Shown piece after piece: positions 8,291 to 15,441 of a DNA stretch of 46,488 nt. Where the stretch lies: the NCBI GenBank assembly GCA_016874795.1, contig VGTG01000030.1, positions 1 through 46,488 on the forward strand, in the 5' to 3' direction. Numbering within the stretch: position 1 is the first letter of the stretch; the number at the start of each line of letters is the position of its first letter. The stretch is from Deltaproteobacteria bacterium (lineage in GTDB: Bacteria; Desulfobacterota; Binatia; UBA12015). The notes beneath the pieces were generated by a model. That model was not told the DNA's origin. It was given only the letters and a program-made list of their open reading frames with translations, and ran no database searches. The position numbers and the translations under genes were made by a program.

Positions 8291-9694
8291 ATGAGCTTCC
8301 GCAACACCGCGATCCTCGCCGTCGTCGTGGCGCTCCTCGGCGCGTACCTCTACTTCGTCGAGCGGCCCGCACTCGAGAAGGGAGCGGAGAAGGAGCTCCT
8401 GCTCGAGGTCGAGCCCGACCTGGTGACGCGCGTCGAGATGGTCACCGCGGACGGCGCCGTCGAGATCGCGCGCGAGGAGGAGACCTGGAAGATCGTCGCG
8501 CCGGTCCAGGCCGCTGCGGACCAGAAGGCCGTCGAAGCGCTCGTCCGCACGGTCGCGGAGGCGGAGCAGAAGCGCGTCGTCGACGAGAGCCCCGAGAGCC
8601 TCGCCCCCTTCGGGCTCGAAGCGCCCGAGGTCCTGGTGAAGCTCACGGGAAAGTCGGGACCGCTTCCCGCTCTCGCGATCGGGAACGCGGCGCCGATCGG
8701 GTTCAACGCCTACGCGCGGCGCGGCGACGAGCCCGCCGTCCTCCTGACGACGGGCACGACGCGCTCCGCCCTCGACAAGAAGCTGAAGGACCTGCGCGAC
8801 AAGACGATCCTCACGGTCGACGAAGCCGGCGTCGAGGAAATCACGCTCCGCCCCGCGGACGGCGAAGCCGTCGTCCTCCGGAAGGACGGCGAATCGTGGC
8901 AGATCCGTGAGCCGATCGAAGCGCGTGCGGACGGCACGAAGGTGCAGAGCCTGCTCGGCAGCCTTCGCGCCCTTCGCGCCACCGACTTCGTCGCGGAGAC
9001 CGGCGCGGAGGCGCTCGCGGCCCGCGGGCTCGCTCCGCCGCAGCTCGAGATCGTCGTGCAGACGACGACGGAGCCGAAGGAGAAGCGCCTTCTCGTCGGT
9101 GCGGAGATCGAGAGCGGCGACGAGGCCGCTCCCGGCGAGGGCTCCGTCAAGCAAGTCGCCGCGACGAGCCCGCCGAGCGAGCAGATCTACCTGGTCGCTA
9201 CGCACGTGCTCTCGAGCCTCGGCAAGACCGCGTCGGACCTGCGCGACAAGACCGTCGTCCGCGTCGCGGCGGAAGACGTCTCCTCCGTCGACGTGAAGCG
9301 CGCCGACGGCGAGGGCTACGAGCTCGTGAAGAAGGACGGAGGCTGGTCGCTCGCGGGCGACCTCGGCGCCGAGACGGATCCGCTCGTCGCGCAGCGCTTC
9401 GTCGACGACGTCTTCGCGACGAAGGGCGAGACGGTCGCGAGCGAGTCCGGAGACCGGACGCCCTTCGGGCTCGCGACGCCAGCTATGACGATCACGCTCC
9501 GCGATGCGAAGGGCGGCGATCTCGGCGCGCTCGTCGCGGGCCTCGCGGGCGACGACGACGGGCTCGAGTACTTCGTCGCGGCGGCCGGGGACGGGCCCGT
9601 CTTCGCGATCCGCGACTTCAACTACCGGCGGATCGACAAGAAGCCCGGCGAGCTGACACAGGCCGGTACGGACAACGAGGACGCCGGCGAGTAG
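8291..9694 (+). CDS. DUF4340 protein with internal repeats
   Basis: This 467-residue protein has one N-terminal membrane anchor (about 5-25) and a periplasmic remainder. Three related units are visible. Each starts with a 'V..I/V.' strand followed by a D-G-containing hairpin and a tryptophan (EETWKI near 60, GESWQI near 203, GGWSLAG near 350). The second and third units are each preceded by a DLRDKT motif. This matches the DUF4340 family that accompanies GldG-like genes. It is the last gene of the plus-strand ABC operon, 19 bases after the GldG-like stop. It may form the outer-facing part of the exporter; no enzyme motif was seen. Confidence 0.85.
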   Translation: MSFRNTAILAVVVALLGAYLYFVERPALEKGAEKELLLEVEPDLVTRVEMVTADGAVEIAREEETWKIVAPVQAAADQKAVEALVRTVAEAEQKRVVDESPESLAPFGLEAPEVLVKLTGKSGPLPALAIGNAAPIGFNAYARRGDEPAVLLTTGTTRSALDKKLKDLRDKTILTVDEAGVEEITLRPADGEAVVLRKDGESWQIREPIEARADGTKVQSLLGSLRALRATDFVAETGAEALAARGLAPPQLEIVVQTTTEPKEKRLLVGAEIESGDEAAPGEGSVKQVAATSPPSEQIYLVATHVLSSLGKTASDLRDKTVVRVAAEDVSSVDVKRADGEGYELVKKDGGWSLAGDLGAETDPLVAQRFVDDVFATKGETVASESGDRTPFGLATPAMTITLRDAKGGDLGALVAGLAGDDDGLEYFVAAAGDGPVFAIRDFNYRRIDKKPGELTQAGTDNEDAGE

Positions 9695-9718
9695 CCGGCC
9701 GCGGCAGCGCCAGGGGCT

Positions 9719-10792
9719 CTACGAGTCGCGCAGGCCTGCGAGGAGCGCGTCGATCTCCGCGTCCGTACCGACCGTGATCCGCAGCGAGTCCGGGACCTCG
9801 CGGAAGTGCCGCACGAGGATCTTCCGCTCGCGGAGCGCCCCTGCCACCCCCGACAGGTCCTCGCCGGGACGGCGCGCGAGGATGAAGTTCGCCTGCGACG
9901 GCAGGACCTGGAAGCCGAGCCGCTCGAGCTCCTTCGTCAGACGCGCGCGCGTCGTGCGAACGCGCTCCGCGTGGCGGCGCATCGCCGCCTGGTCCTCGAG
10001 CGCCGCGAGCGCGCCCGCCTGGGCGAGACGGCTGACGTTGTAGGAATCGCGCACCTTGTGGAGCTCGTACGCGAGCTCGGCCGACGCGAGCGCCAGGCCC
10101 ACGCGAAGTCCCGCGAGCGAGTAGGCCTTCGAGAGTGTCCGCAGCACGACGACGTTCGGACGCCGACGGACGAGGGCCAGCGCGTTCCGGTCGGCGAAGT
10201 CGGCGTAGGCTTCGTCGACGACGATCACCGCGTCCGGACGCGCGAGCGCGAGCGCATCGATCCGCTCGATCGGCACGACCGTTCCGGACGGCGCGTTCGG
10301 ATTGCAGATGAAGAAGAGCCGCGCGTCGGCGCGCTCGAGCTCTTCCGGCAGTGAGAAGTCCGTCGGGAACGGCACGCGGACGGAGCGCGCGTCGTGCAGC
10401 GCGACGAGCGTGTCGTAGAGCGAGTACGTCGGAACCGGATACGCGACGCCTTCGCCCGGACCGACGACCGCGCGCACGAGGATCGAGAGGAGCTCGTCCG
10501 AGCCGTTTCCCACGACCACGCCGTCGGCGTCGAGGTCGTAGAGTCGCGCCGCGATCTCGCGCACCTCGCGCGCGGTCGGATCCGGATAGAGAACCAGGCG
10601 ATCGCACGCTTCGACGATCGCCTTCCGCACGCGCTCCGACGGCGGATAGGGGTTCTCGTTCGTGTTGAGCTTGATGAAGCCGTCGCCGCGCGGCTGCTCG
10701 CCGGGAACGTACCCTTCGATGCGCGCGATCTCCGGACGCACGAGCGCACGCGCGGTTTGCGCGGGACTCGTGTCGTTCGGTCTCGTCGCCAT
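9719..10792 (-). CDS. hisC: Histidinol-phosphate aminotransferase
   Basis: This 357-residue, fold-type I PLP enzyme converts imidazole acetol phosphate and glutamate to histidinol phosphate in histidine synthesis. Visible active-site features are Asn166 (NPNAPSG), the Asp193/Tyr196 pair (DEAYADF), the Schiff-base Lys222 (LSKAYSLAG) and the phosphate-binding Arg230. LNTNENPY near residue 42 is the usual N-terminal signature. The ATG at 10792 is preferred to one 36 bases upstream because a GGAGG lies 11 bases before it. No other his gene is nearby. Some HisC homologues act on aromatic amino acids, so substrate is not certain. Confidence 0.92.
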   Translation of the reverse strand: MATRPNDTSPAQTARALVRPEIARIEGYVPGEQPRGDGFIKLNTNENPYPPSERVRKAIVEACDRLVLYPDPTAREVREIAARLYDLDADGVVVGNGSDELLSILVRAVVGPGEGVAYPVPTYSLYDTLVALHDARSVRVPFPTDFSLPEELERADARLFFICNPNAPSGTVVPIERIDALALARPDAVIVVDEAYADFADRNALALVRRRPNVVVLRTLSKAYSLAGLRVGLALASAELAYELHKVRDSYNVSRLAQAGALAALEDQAAMRRHAERVRTTRARLTKELERLGFQVLPSQANFILARRPGEDLSGVAGALRERKILVRHFREVPDSLRITVGTDAEIDALLAGLRDS

Positions 10793-10844
10793 GCCTAAAG
10801 TCGCCTCCTCGCCCGGCCGAACTAGCACCTAGAGCGGCCGGAGC

Positions 10845-11099
10845 ATGAAGCTGAGCCTGACCTATAGCGCATACCGCGAGATGGAGCAGATCCCGGGTTC
10901 GCCGCTTCGTGAAATCGGCGAGGCCATTCTCGGGCTCGCCGAGGATCCTCTGCCGGCCGGCTCCGCAGTGCTCGAAGGACAGGGAGGATGCCTCTACCTC
11001 CCGATCAACGAGTACTACATCCTCTACTACATCGACGAGGACGACAGCGCGCTGACGGTCCTCGGTGTGGTCGAGGGCCCCGTCCAAACCTTGCACTGA
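10845..11099 (+). CDS. RelE/ParE-superfamily protein without visible antitoxin
   Basis: This 84-residue protein has the RelE/ParE outline: an N-terminal strand, two helices with Ile/Leu spacing, and a C-terminal sheet reading YLPINEYYILYYID then LTVLGVVEG. This resembles the usual 'yR..vGdyRviY.id...'..VL.V.hR' pattern. The conserved arginines of active RelE are absent: the strand has Asn-Glu-Tyr where Arg-Val is usual. No antitoxin gene adjoins it; hisC diverges on one side and hairpins follow on the other. It could be a solitary, inactive or differently used member. Confidence 0.6.
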   Translation: MKLSLTYSAYREMEQIPGSPLREIGEAILGLAEDPLPAGSAVLEGQGGCLYLPINEYYILYYIDEDDSALTVLGVVEGPVQTLH

Positions 11100-11115
11100 A
11101 CCGCTTGCCGACCTT

Positions 11116-11211
11116 CCGCGCGCGAAGCGCGCGGCCGAGCGGAGAGCGAGCGGGGGCGTGGAGAGGCAGCGGCTTGGCCGCTGCCTTGGCGAGGGGGCGG
11201 CGCCCCCTCGC
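11116..11211. repeat. Array of three perfect GC-rich hairpins
   Basis: Three perfect inverted repeats stand in series. An 8-bp stem is at 11116-11123/11127-11134 (loop GAA). A 9-bp stem is at 11165-11173/11177-11185 (loop TTG). A 10-bp stem is at 11189-11198/11202-11211 (loop GGC). All loops are exactly three bases. The array fills the gap between two convergent genes. It could act as a two-way transcription end, or be a REP-like dispersed element. There is no U-tract, so a classical intrinsic terminator is less likely. Confidence 0.75.
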
Positions 11212-11216
11212 TTCGA

Positions 11217-11972
11217 TCAGATCTTCTTGCTGTCGAAGCGGCGGTCGGGGGATTTCAGGCCGAAGCTCTCGGGACTCGATCCGATGAGGGCGACGGCGAG
11301 GACCTTCGGGACGTAGTGCCGCGTGATCGCCGGCAGGAGCCCGCGCTCCGCCAGCTCGAAGAAATTCGCCCGCGGGCGTCCCACGAGGGCCTGCTGAACC
11401 CGCCCCGAGCCGGCGTTGTACGCCGCCAGGGCGAGCCCCCAGCTCCCGAACTCGTCGTGGAGGTCGCGAAGGAGCCGCGCTGCGGCGCGTGAGGACTTCG
11501 CCGGGTCGCGCCTCTCGTCGACCCGCCCGTTCACCGTGAGGCCGTACAGCCGGGCGGTCCCGGTCGTGAACTGCCAGAGGCCGCCGGTGCCGCGCCCCAT
11601 GGCGTCCGCCCGGAAGTGGCTCTCGATGATGGGAAGGTAGGCGAGCCCCATCGGGACACCCTCACGCCGGAATTCCCGCTCGATGATCGGGAGATAGGGC
11701 AGCCCCCGCTGGAGGGAGGTCTGGAGGGTGAAACGGTGCTCCCGGGCCATCTGGGTGGCCTGCCGGGTCACCGTGGGGTGGGCCGTGAGCCGCTTCAGGC
11801 CCGCGGAATCCACCACCTGGGCCGAGCTCGCTCCCGACATCGCCACTGCTGCAGCACCCGCCGGATCGATCTCTCCGAGCCGAATGCTGCGCTGCAGCGG
11901 TCCCATTCCACATCCGAAGCACACCAGAGCTGCGGTGAGCCCGCTGCCGACGCCGAGGTATGGATTGCGCAA
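11217..11972 (-). CDS. Lytic transglycosylase, SLT/MltD type
   Basis: This roughly 251-residue enzyme cleaves the glycan strand of peptidoglycan between MurNAc and GlcNAc. The catalytic Glu lies in YLPIIESHF, followed by GLWQFTTGTARLYGL and the AYNAGSGRVQQAL motif, all typical of the SLT family as in MltD. An N-terminal hydrophobic stretch (GLTAALVCFGCG) looks like a signal peptide, possibly a lipoprotein one, although the CFGC site is not a canonical lipobox. The start is uncertain: I place it at a TTG (11972) just upstream of this signal, because the frame above it reads like non-coding sequence. Confidence 0.8.
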   Translation of the reverse strand: MRNPYLGVGSGLTAALVCFGCGMGPLQRSIRLGEIDPAGAAAVAMSGASSAQVVDSAGLKRLTAHPTVTRQATQMAREHRFTLQTSLQRGLPYLPIIEREFRREGVPMGLAYLPIIESHFRADAMGRGTGGLWQFTTGTARLYGLTVNGRVDERRDPAKSSRAAARLLRDLHDEFGSWGLALAAYNAGSGRVQQALVGRPRANFFELAERGLLPAITRHYVPKVLAVALIGSSPESFGLKSPDRRFDSKKI

Positions 11973-12221
11973 CTCCCCGGTACCCCCCTCTCTATCCGAC
12001 GCCGCCCCCCCCCGGGCGGCCCCGCCCCATCCCCGCCACGGTGGCCGGGTCCGGTTGCCGGTGGTCGCGTTTCCTTGCTCGAAGAATGGGCGGCTGTCAA
12101 GTTTGGTCCGAACGGACCCGGAGAGCCCTTCGGGGCCATCCGGAGCCCTTTCGGAGGCCTCCGGACGCCGTCTGCCGGCCCTTTCGTTGCCGCCCGCCCC
12201 CGCCTGGTCTAGCCAGGGGAG
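11973..12221. other. Divergent intergenic region
   Basis: This 249-base gap separates the minus-strand transglycosylase from the plus-strand selenoprotein cluster. It holds a nine-base C run (12005-12013). A perfect TTGACA on the minus strand (12100-12095) could be a -35 box for the transglycosylase, but the -10 at 17 bases is poor. A 12-base palindrome with GGAGGCCTCC at its core lies at 12152-12163. No convincing gene was found inside. Confidence 0.4.
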
Positions 12222-12695
12222 ATGCTTTCGGTGTCTTCGAGGGAGAGAGTTAGCTCGGTCGCTGCGGCAATCGCTCTCGTGCTCGCCGGATGCGCCGGCG
12301 ACGGTCCGGGACCGGGAAGCGCTTCGGGAGACTTCGCGGAGATCCAGACCGAGATCTTCGACGTGAGCTGTATTTCGGCGGGTTGCCACGGTGCAGTGTC
12401 GCCGCAGGGCGGGCTCACGCTCGTCGCCGGTCTCTCGTACGACCAGCTCGTCGACGTCGAGCCGACGAACGCCTTCGCGCGCGACATGGGTCTCCTGCGC
12501 GTTGCGCCGGGCCTCGTCGACGACAGCTACCTCGTCCGGAAGCTCACCGGTAACCTGACGCCCGGTGAAGGCATCCGCATGCCGCAGGGCGCAGCGCCCC
12601 TTTCCGACGACCAGATCCAGCTCGTGATCTCCTGGATCGCCGACGGCGCGCCGCCGCCGAGCGACGAGCCGACCCCGACGCCGGACGTCCAGTGA
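12222..12695 (+). CDS. Lipoprotein with CX4CH cytochrome-like motif
   Basis: This 157-residue protein has a lipoprotein signal with lipobox LAGC (Cys24) and a short Gly/Pro linker. Cys50-X4-Cys55-His56 (CISAGCHG) then sits in the setting seen in small cytochrome-type domains ('I....C...CHG', later MPQGAAPLSDDQIQLVISWIADGA, a pattern like the end of class I cytochrome c with a Met ligand). The usual heme motif is CX2CH; a CX4CH spacing is known but unusual, so heme attachment is plausible, not proven. The start may instead be the GTG at 12231, since AGGGGAG stands directly against the ATG. It precedes the selenoprotein gene by 59 bases. Confidence 0.8.
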   Translation: MLSVSSRERVSSVAAAIALVLAGCAGDGPGPGSASGDFAEIQTEIFDVSCISAGCHGAVSPQGGLTLVAGLSYDQLVDVEPTNAFARDMGLLRVAPGLVDDSYLVRKLTGNLTPGEGIRMPQGAAPLSDDQIQLVISWIADGAPPPSDEPTPTPDVQ

Positions 12696-12740
12696 CGTTG
12701 CCGCTTGCGTCGGTGGAGCCGGCGCACGACAAGATCCGCC

Positions 12741-12747
12741 AAGGAGG
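12741..12747 (+). promoter_or_regulatory. Ribosome binding site deciding the selenoprotein start
   Basis: AAGGAGG lies seven bases before the ATG at 12755. It rules out the longer in-frame start near 12692, whose extra residues read like intergenic sequence. Confidence 0.85.
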
Positions 12748-12754
12748 CGAAGCC

Positions 12755-13297
12755 ATGGCCCAGATCGAGATCCTCTCCCCGGTGTCCCTCGGATCCGCCG
12801 AGGTGCGGCCGCTCGCCCCCCGCCTCGACTCCCTGCGGGGGAAGCGGATCGGCATCCGGCGCGACGACACGTGGCGGTCCTTCGAGATCTTCGCCGAGGA
12901 GCTCGGCCGCCTCTTCCGGGAGCGGCTCGACGTGGCCGAGGTGGTCATGTTCGATCCGCAGCTCCGGATCGGCACGCCCGAGGACGAGAGCGCCCGGGTC
13001 GAGGAGTTCGCCCGGAGCGTCGACGCCGCGGTGGTCGGCCTCGGTACTTGAGGGTCCTGCACGTCGTGGAGTGTCCACGACACCGCCATCTGTGAAAGCA
13101 CCGGCGTCCCGGCCGTCGTCGCCCTGACGGAGGTCTTCGCCAACCTCGCCGCGACCGCGGCGCGGGCGCGCGGCTACCCGGACCTCCGGACCCTCGTCCT
13201 GCCACACCCCATGGAGACGAAGACGGTCGAAGAGATCCACGCCATCGTCGAGGCGCGCTTCGAGGAGATCGTCGCGATGCTCGCCGAGCGGCCGTGA
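12755..13297 (+). CDS. UGSC-family selenoprotein (in-frame TGA = Sec99)
   Basis: This is a 180-residue selenoprotein. The frame from the ATG at 12755 meets TGA at 13049-13051 after 98 codons. It then continues without another stop to 13297, with GC-rich third positions and protein-like sequence (TSWSVHDTAICES, VALTEVFANLAATAA). The TGA begins the tetrapeptide Sec-Gly-Ser-Cys (99-102), the signature of the UGSC selenoprotein family, whose non-selenium members have Cys at that place. The hairpin needed for bacterial Sec insertion lies just downstream (13063-13081). UxxC is a redox motif, so a thiol/selenol oxidoreductase role is likely; the substrate is unknown. An ordinary gene caller would stop at 13051 and drop the active site. 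No sel genes lie in this window. Confidence 0.93.
13063..13081 (+). promoter_or_regulatory. Bacterial SECIS-type hairpin
   Basis: A perfect 7-bp stem (GTCGTGG at 13063-13069, CCACGAC at 13075-13081) closes a five-base AGUGU loop. It starts 11 bases after the TGA, which puts the loop G residues 20-22 bases from the TGA. This fits known bacterial SECIS elements: a short stem within the coding region with a G (usually GU) in the apical loop, recognised by SelB. The hairpin is also translated, as the residues after Sec-Gly-Ser-Cys. Confidence 0.85.
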
Positions 13298-13342
13298 CCG
13301 CGCCCGCTTGACCGCGCCCGGAAGGTCACCGATCCTCTCGGC

Positions 13343-14452
13343 GTGGCCCGCGGCACCCTCGTCTCCGAGCGCTTCCGCTTGCCCGACGATCCCGCCGAGC
13401 TCTACGCGTTCGTCGAGAAGGCGGGCTGGGGCGACGGCTTCCCGGTGATCCCCCCGACCGAGGACCGCGTGCAGGCGATGCTCGACGCGACGCCGCGCGC
13501 GCCGGCCGACTCCCTCGGCATGGTCGAGCCCCGCCGGGGCGAGGCGACGGTCGAGAAGGTCGCGATCAACGCCGTCCTCGCGGGCTGCGTGCCCGAGGTC
13601 TTCCCGGTCGTCCTCGCCGCGGTCGAGGCGGTGATCCAGCCGGAGTTCAACCTCTACGCGGTCAACACGACGACCTGCTGCGCCACCCCGGCGCTGATGA
13701 TCAACGGCCCCGCGCGCCGCACCCTCGGCATCGAGTGCGGGTACTCCTGCCTCGGCCACAACGGGCGGGCGAATGCGACGATCGGCCGCGCTCTCCGCCT
13801 CGTGCTGCGGAACGTGGGCGGAGCGGTTCCCGGCACCGGCAGCAAGTCCTGCTTCGGACAGCCGGGCCGCGTCTCGCTCTGCTTCGGCGAGTGGGAGGAG
13901 CGGAGCCCCTGGGAGCCGTTCCACGTGCGGCGCGGCTTCGCCGCGGACGAGAACGTGATCACCGCGACCTGCGCGACCGGGACCCAGGACATCGCCGACG
14001 TCTTCGCGGAGACCGGGGACGAGCTCGCCGACGTCCTCGCGCACGGGATCGACTGGATCGGCAACAACAAGGTGCTCGTCCCGCAGGGCGACGGCGACAT
14101 GCTCCTCCTCCTCTGCCCGGACTTCGCCTACAAGATCGCGCGCGACGGCTACTCGGTGCCGGACCTGCAGCAGATGCTCTTCGAGAGGACGCGGACGCCG
14201 ATCGAGCGCTGGCCGAAGGCCTACTGGCCGAAGCTCGAGGAGCGCGGCTACGTCGAGAGCGACGGCACGGTCCCACTCGCAGCGCGGCCCGACCAGTTCC
14301 TGATCGCGGTCGCGGGCGGGGAGTCCGGCCACCACGCGGTCTACTTCTGCACGTTCGGATTGACGTGGACCGTGAGCCGTCCGTTCTCCCTCGCGGGCGC
14401 CCTCGCCGACGAGGGCGAGTTCTGCGAGCTCCCTTCGACGGCGGGTTCGTGA
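13343..14452 (+). CDS. Cysteine-rich protein downstream of the selenoprotein
   Basis: This 369-residue protein starts at a GTG 45 bases after the selenoprotein stop. No signal peptide is seen, so it is probably cytoplasmic. Clustered cysteines stand out: Cys112-Cys113 (TTTCCATPA), Cys132 and Cys136 (ECGYSCLGHNGRANATIGRA), Cys170 and Cys180 (SCFGQPGRVSLCFGEW) and Cys210 (TATCATGTQD). Conserved-looking Gly/Asn/His residues surround them. This could be a metal or cluster site, or a set of redox thiols. I recognise no family. Close spacing to the UGSC gene, and the overlap with the next gene, suggest that the three work together. The start could lie a little later, for example at a TTG near 13379. 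Confidence 0.85.
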   Translation: MARGTLVSERFRLPDDPAELYAFVEKAGWGDGFPVIPPTEDRVQAMLDATPRAPADSLGMVEPRRGEATVEKVAINAVLAGCVPEVFPVVLAAVEAVIQPEFNLYAVNTTTCCATPALMINGPARRTLGIECGYSCLGHNGRANATIGRALRLVLRNVGGAVPGTGSKSCFGQPGRVSLCFGEWEERSPWEPFHVRRGFAADENVITATCATGTQDIADVFAETGDELADVLAHGIDWIGNNKVLVPQGDGDMLLLLCPDFAYKIARDGYSVPDLQQMLFERTRTPIERWPKAYWPKLEERGYVESDGTVPLAARPDQFLIAVAGGESGHHAVYFCTFGLTWTVSRPFSLAGALADEGEFCELPSTAGS

Positions 14453-14979
14453 GCCGCCGCTTCGCGAGCGCCGCCGCAGCGGCGCTCCTCTTCCTCGGCG
14501 CGGCCCCGGTCGCGGCCGAGCGGGAGGTCGGCGACGTGCTGCCGTTCCGCATCGTCTACGGCAACCCGGGCGCGAAGCCTCCGGAGGAGACCGCCTGCTA
14601 CGTCTGGAGCGAGGGCGGCCGACTGCACGTCGGCATCACCTCCGACGGGACGCCGCGCGAGGTCGACGGCGAGCTTCGCGTGACCTCCGGCGGCGTGCTG
14701 AAGGACGTCGGCCTGCAGTCGCAGACGCTCCGCATCCGGCAACCCTCGCCCACGGTGCTGCAATTCGACCTCCGGACGACCGGCGGCGAGCAGGGATTCG
14801 ACGTCGTCCTCGCCGGCGACGTCGCCGCAGTCACGATCGACCTCCGCATCGACGGCTCGCCGAAGCCTGAGGCGCTTCGCATCGGCGGGCAGCAGGAGCG
14901 CCCGCGCGGCCTTCCCGCGAAGCTCGCCCTCACCGGCGCGCGCGCGAGCTGGATCGAGCGCTTCGGATTCGAGCCGTGA
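14449..14979 (+). CDS. Secreted protein of the selenoprotein cluster
   Basis: This 176-residue protein begins at a GTG that overlaps the previous stop as GTGA, so translation is probably coupled. Residues 1-23 are a signal peptide (VSRRF, an Ala/Leu core, cut after APVAA). The mature part looks all-beta (VLQFDLRTTGGEQGFDVVLAG, VAAVTIDLRIDG) with a single Cys near residue 48 (ETACYVWSEG). No family was recognised. It may receive electrons or substrate outside the membrane, but nothing in the sequence shows this. Confidence 0.75.
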   Translation: MSRRFASAAAAALLFLGAAPVAAEREVGDVLPFRIVYGNPGAKPPEETACYVWSEGGRLHVGITSDGTPREVDGELRVTSGGVLKDVGLQSQTLRIRQPSPTVLQFDLRTTGGEQGFDVVLAGDVAAVTIDLRIDGSPKPEALRIGGQQERPRGLPAKLALTGARASWIERFGFEP

Positions 14980-14995
14980 GCCCTCGTCGCGCTCG

Positions 14996-15439
14996 CTAAC
15001 GCTTCAGGATGAGCTCGATCGGCAGCCCGTCGGGGTCGCGCACGAACGCCGCGACCGCGCGGTCCCCCCCGGCAGCGATCCGCGTCGGCCGATCGACCGA
15101 AGCCCCCTGCTCCTCGAGTCGCGCGAGGGCCTCGTCGACGTTCGCCACCTGCACGGAGAGATGCGTGAGGCCGAGGTCGTTGATGCGGCGCTCGGGCGGG
15201 CGCGCGGGCGATCTCGGCGAGCCGAAGTGCAGGAGCTCGAGCCGGAAGCCGTCGCGCTCGATGTAGACCGCGTGGAGCTCGACGTCGCGGAGCGAGAGGA
15301 GCGTGTCGCTCGGCTCTCCCGCGACGCGAAGCTCGCTCGTCACCGTGAAGCCGAGCGCGTCGCGATAGAACGCGATCGATCGCTCCATGTCCGAGACGCA
15401 GATGCCGATGTGGGACACCCTCGCGACCGTTCCGGACAA
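14996..15439 (-). CDS. Glyoxalase/VOC-fold protein
   Basis: This 147-residue protein has the vicinal-oxygen-chelate fold of glyoxalase I and dioxygenases. It has two beta-alpha-beta-beta-beta units: VSHIGICVSDMERSIAFYRDALGF with metal-ligand candidate His10, then INDLGLTHLSVQVANVDEA with a second His, and a C-terminal RDPDGLPIELILK with a Glu ligand. A TTG is chosen as start because GGAGG lies five bases upstream, inside the hemB stop region. The gene begins two bases after hemB, so it rides on the heme operon. Its substrate is unknown. Confidence 0.88.
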   Translation of the reverse strand: MSGTVARVSHIGICVSDMERSIAFYRDALGFTVTSELRVAGEPSDTLLSLRDVELHAVYIERDGFRLELLHFGSPRSPARPPERRINDLGLTHLSVQVANVDEALARLEEQGASVDRPTRIAAGGDRAVAAFVRDPDGLPIELILKR

Positions 15440-15441
15440 GC

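Noticed and set aside
12755-13051. A 98-residue protein ending at the TGA, or a pseudogene with a nonsense mutation
   Set aside because: The frame continues 81 codons with normal bias, the TGA is followed by the family's Gly-Ser-Cys and a SECIS-like hairpin, so selenocysteine reading explains it better.
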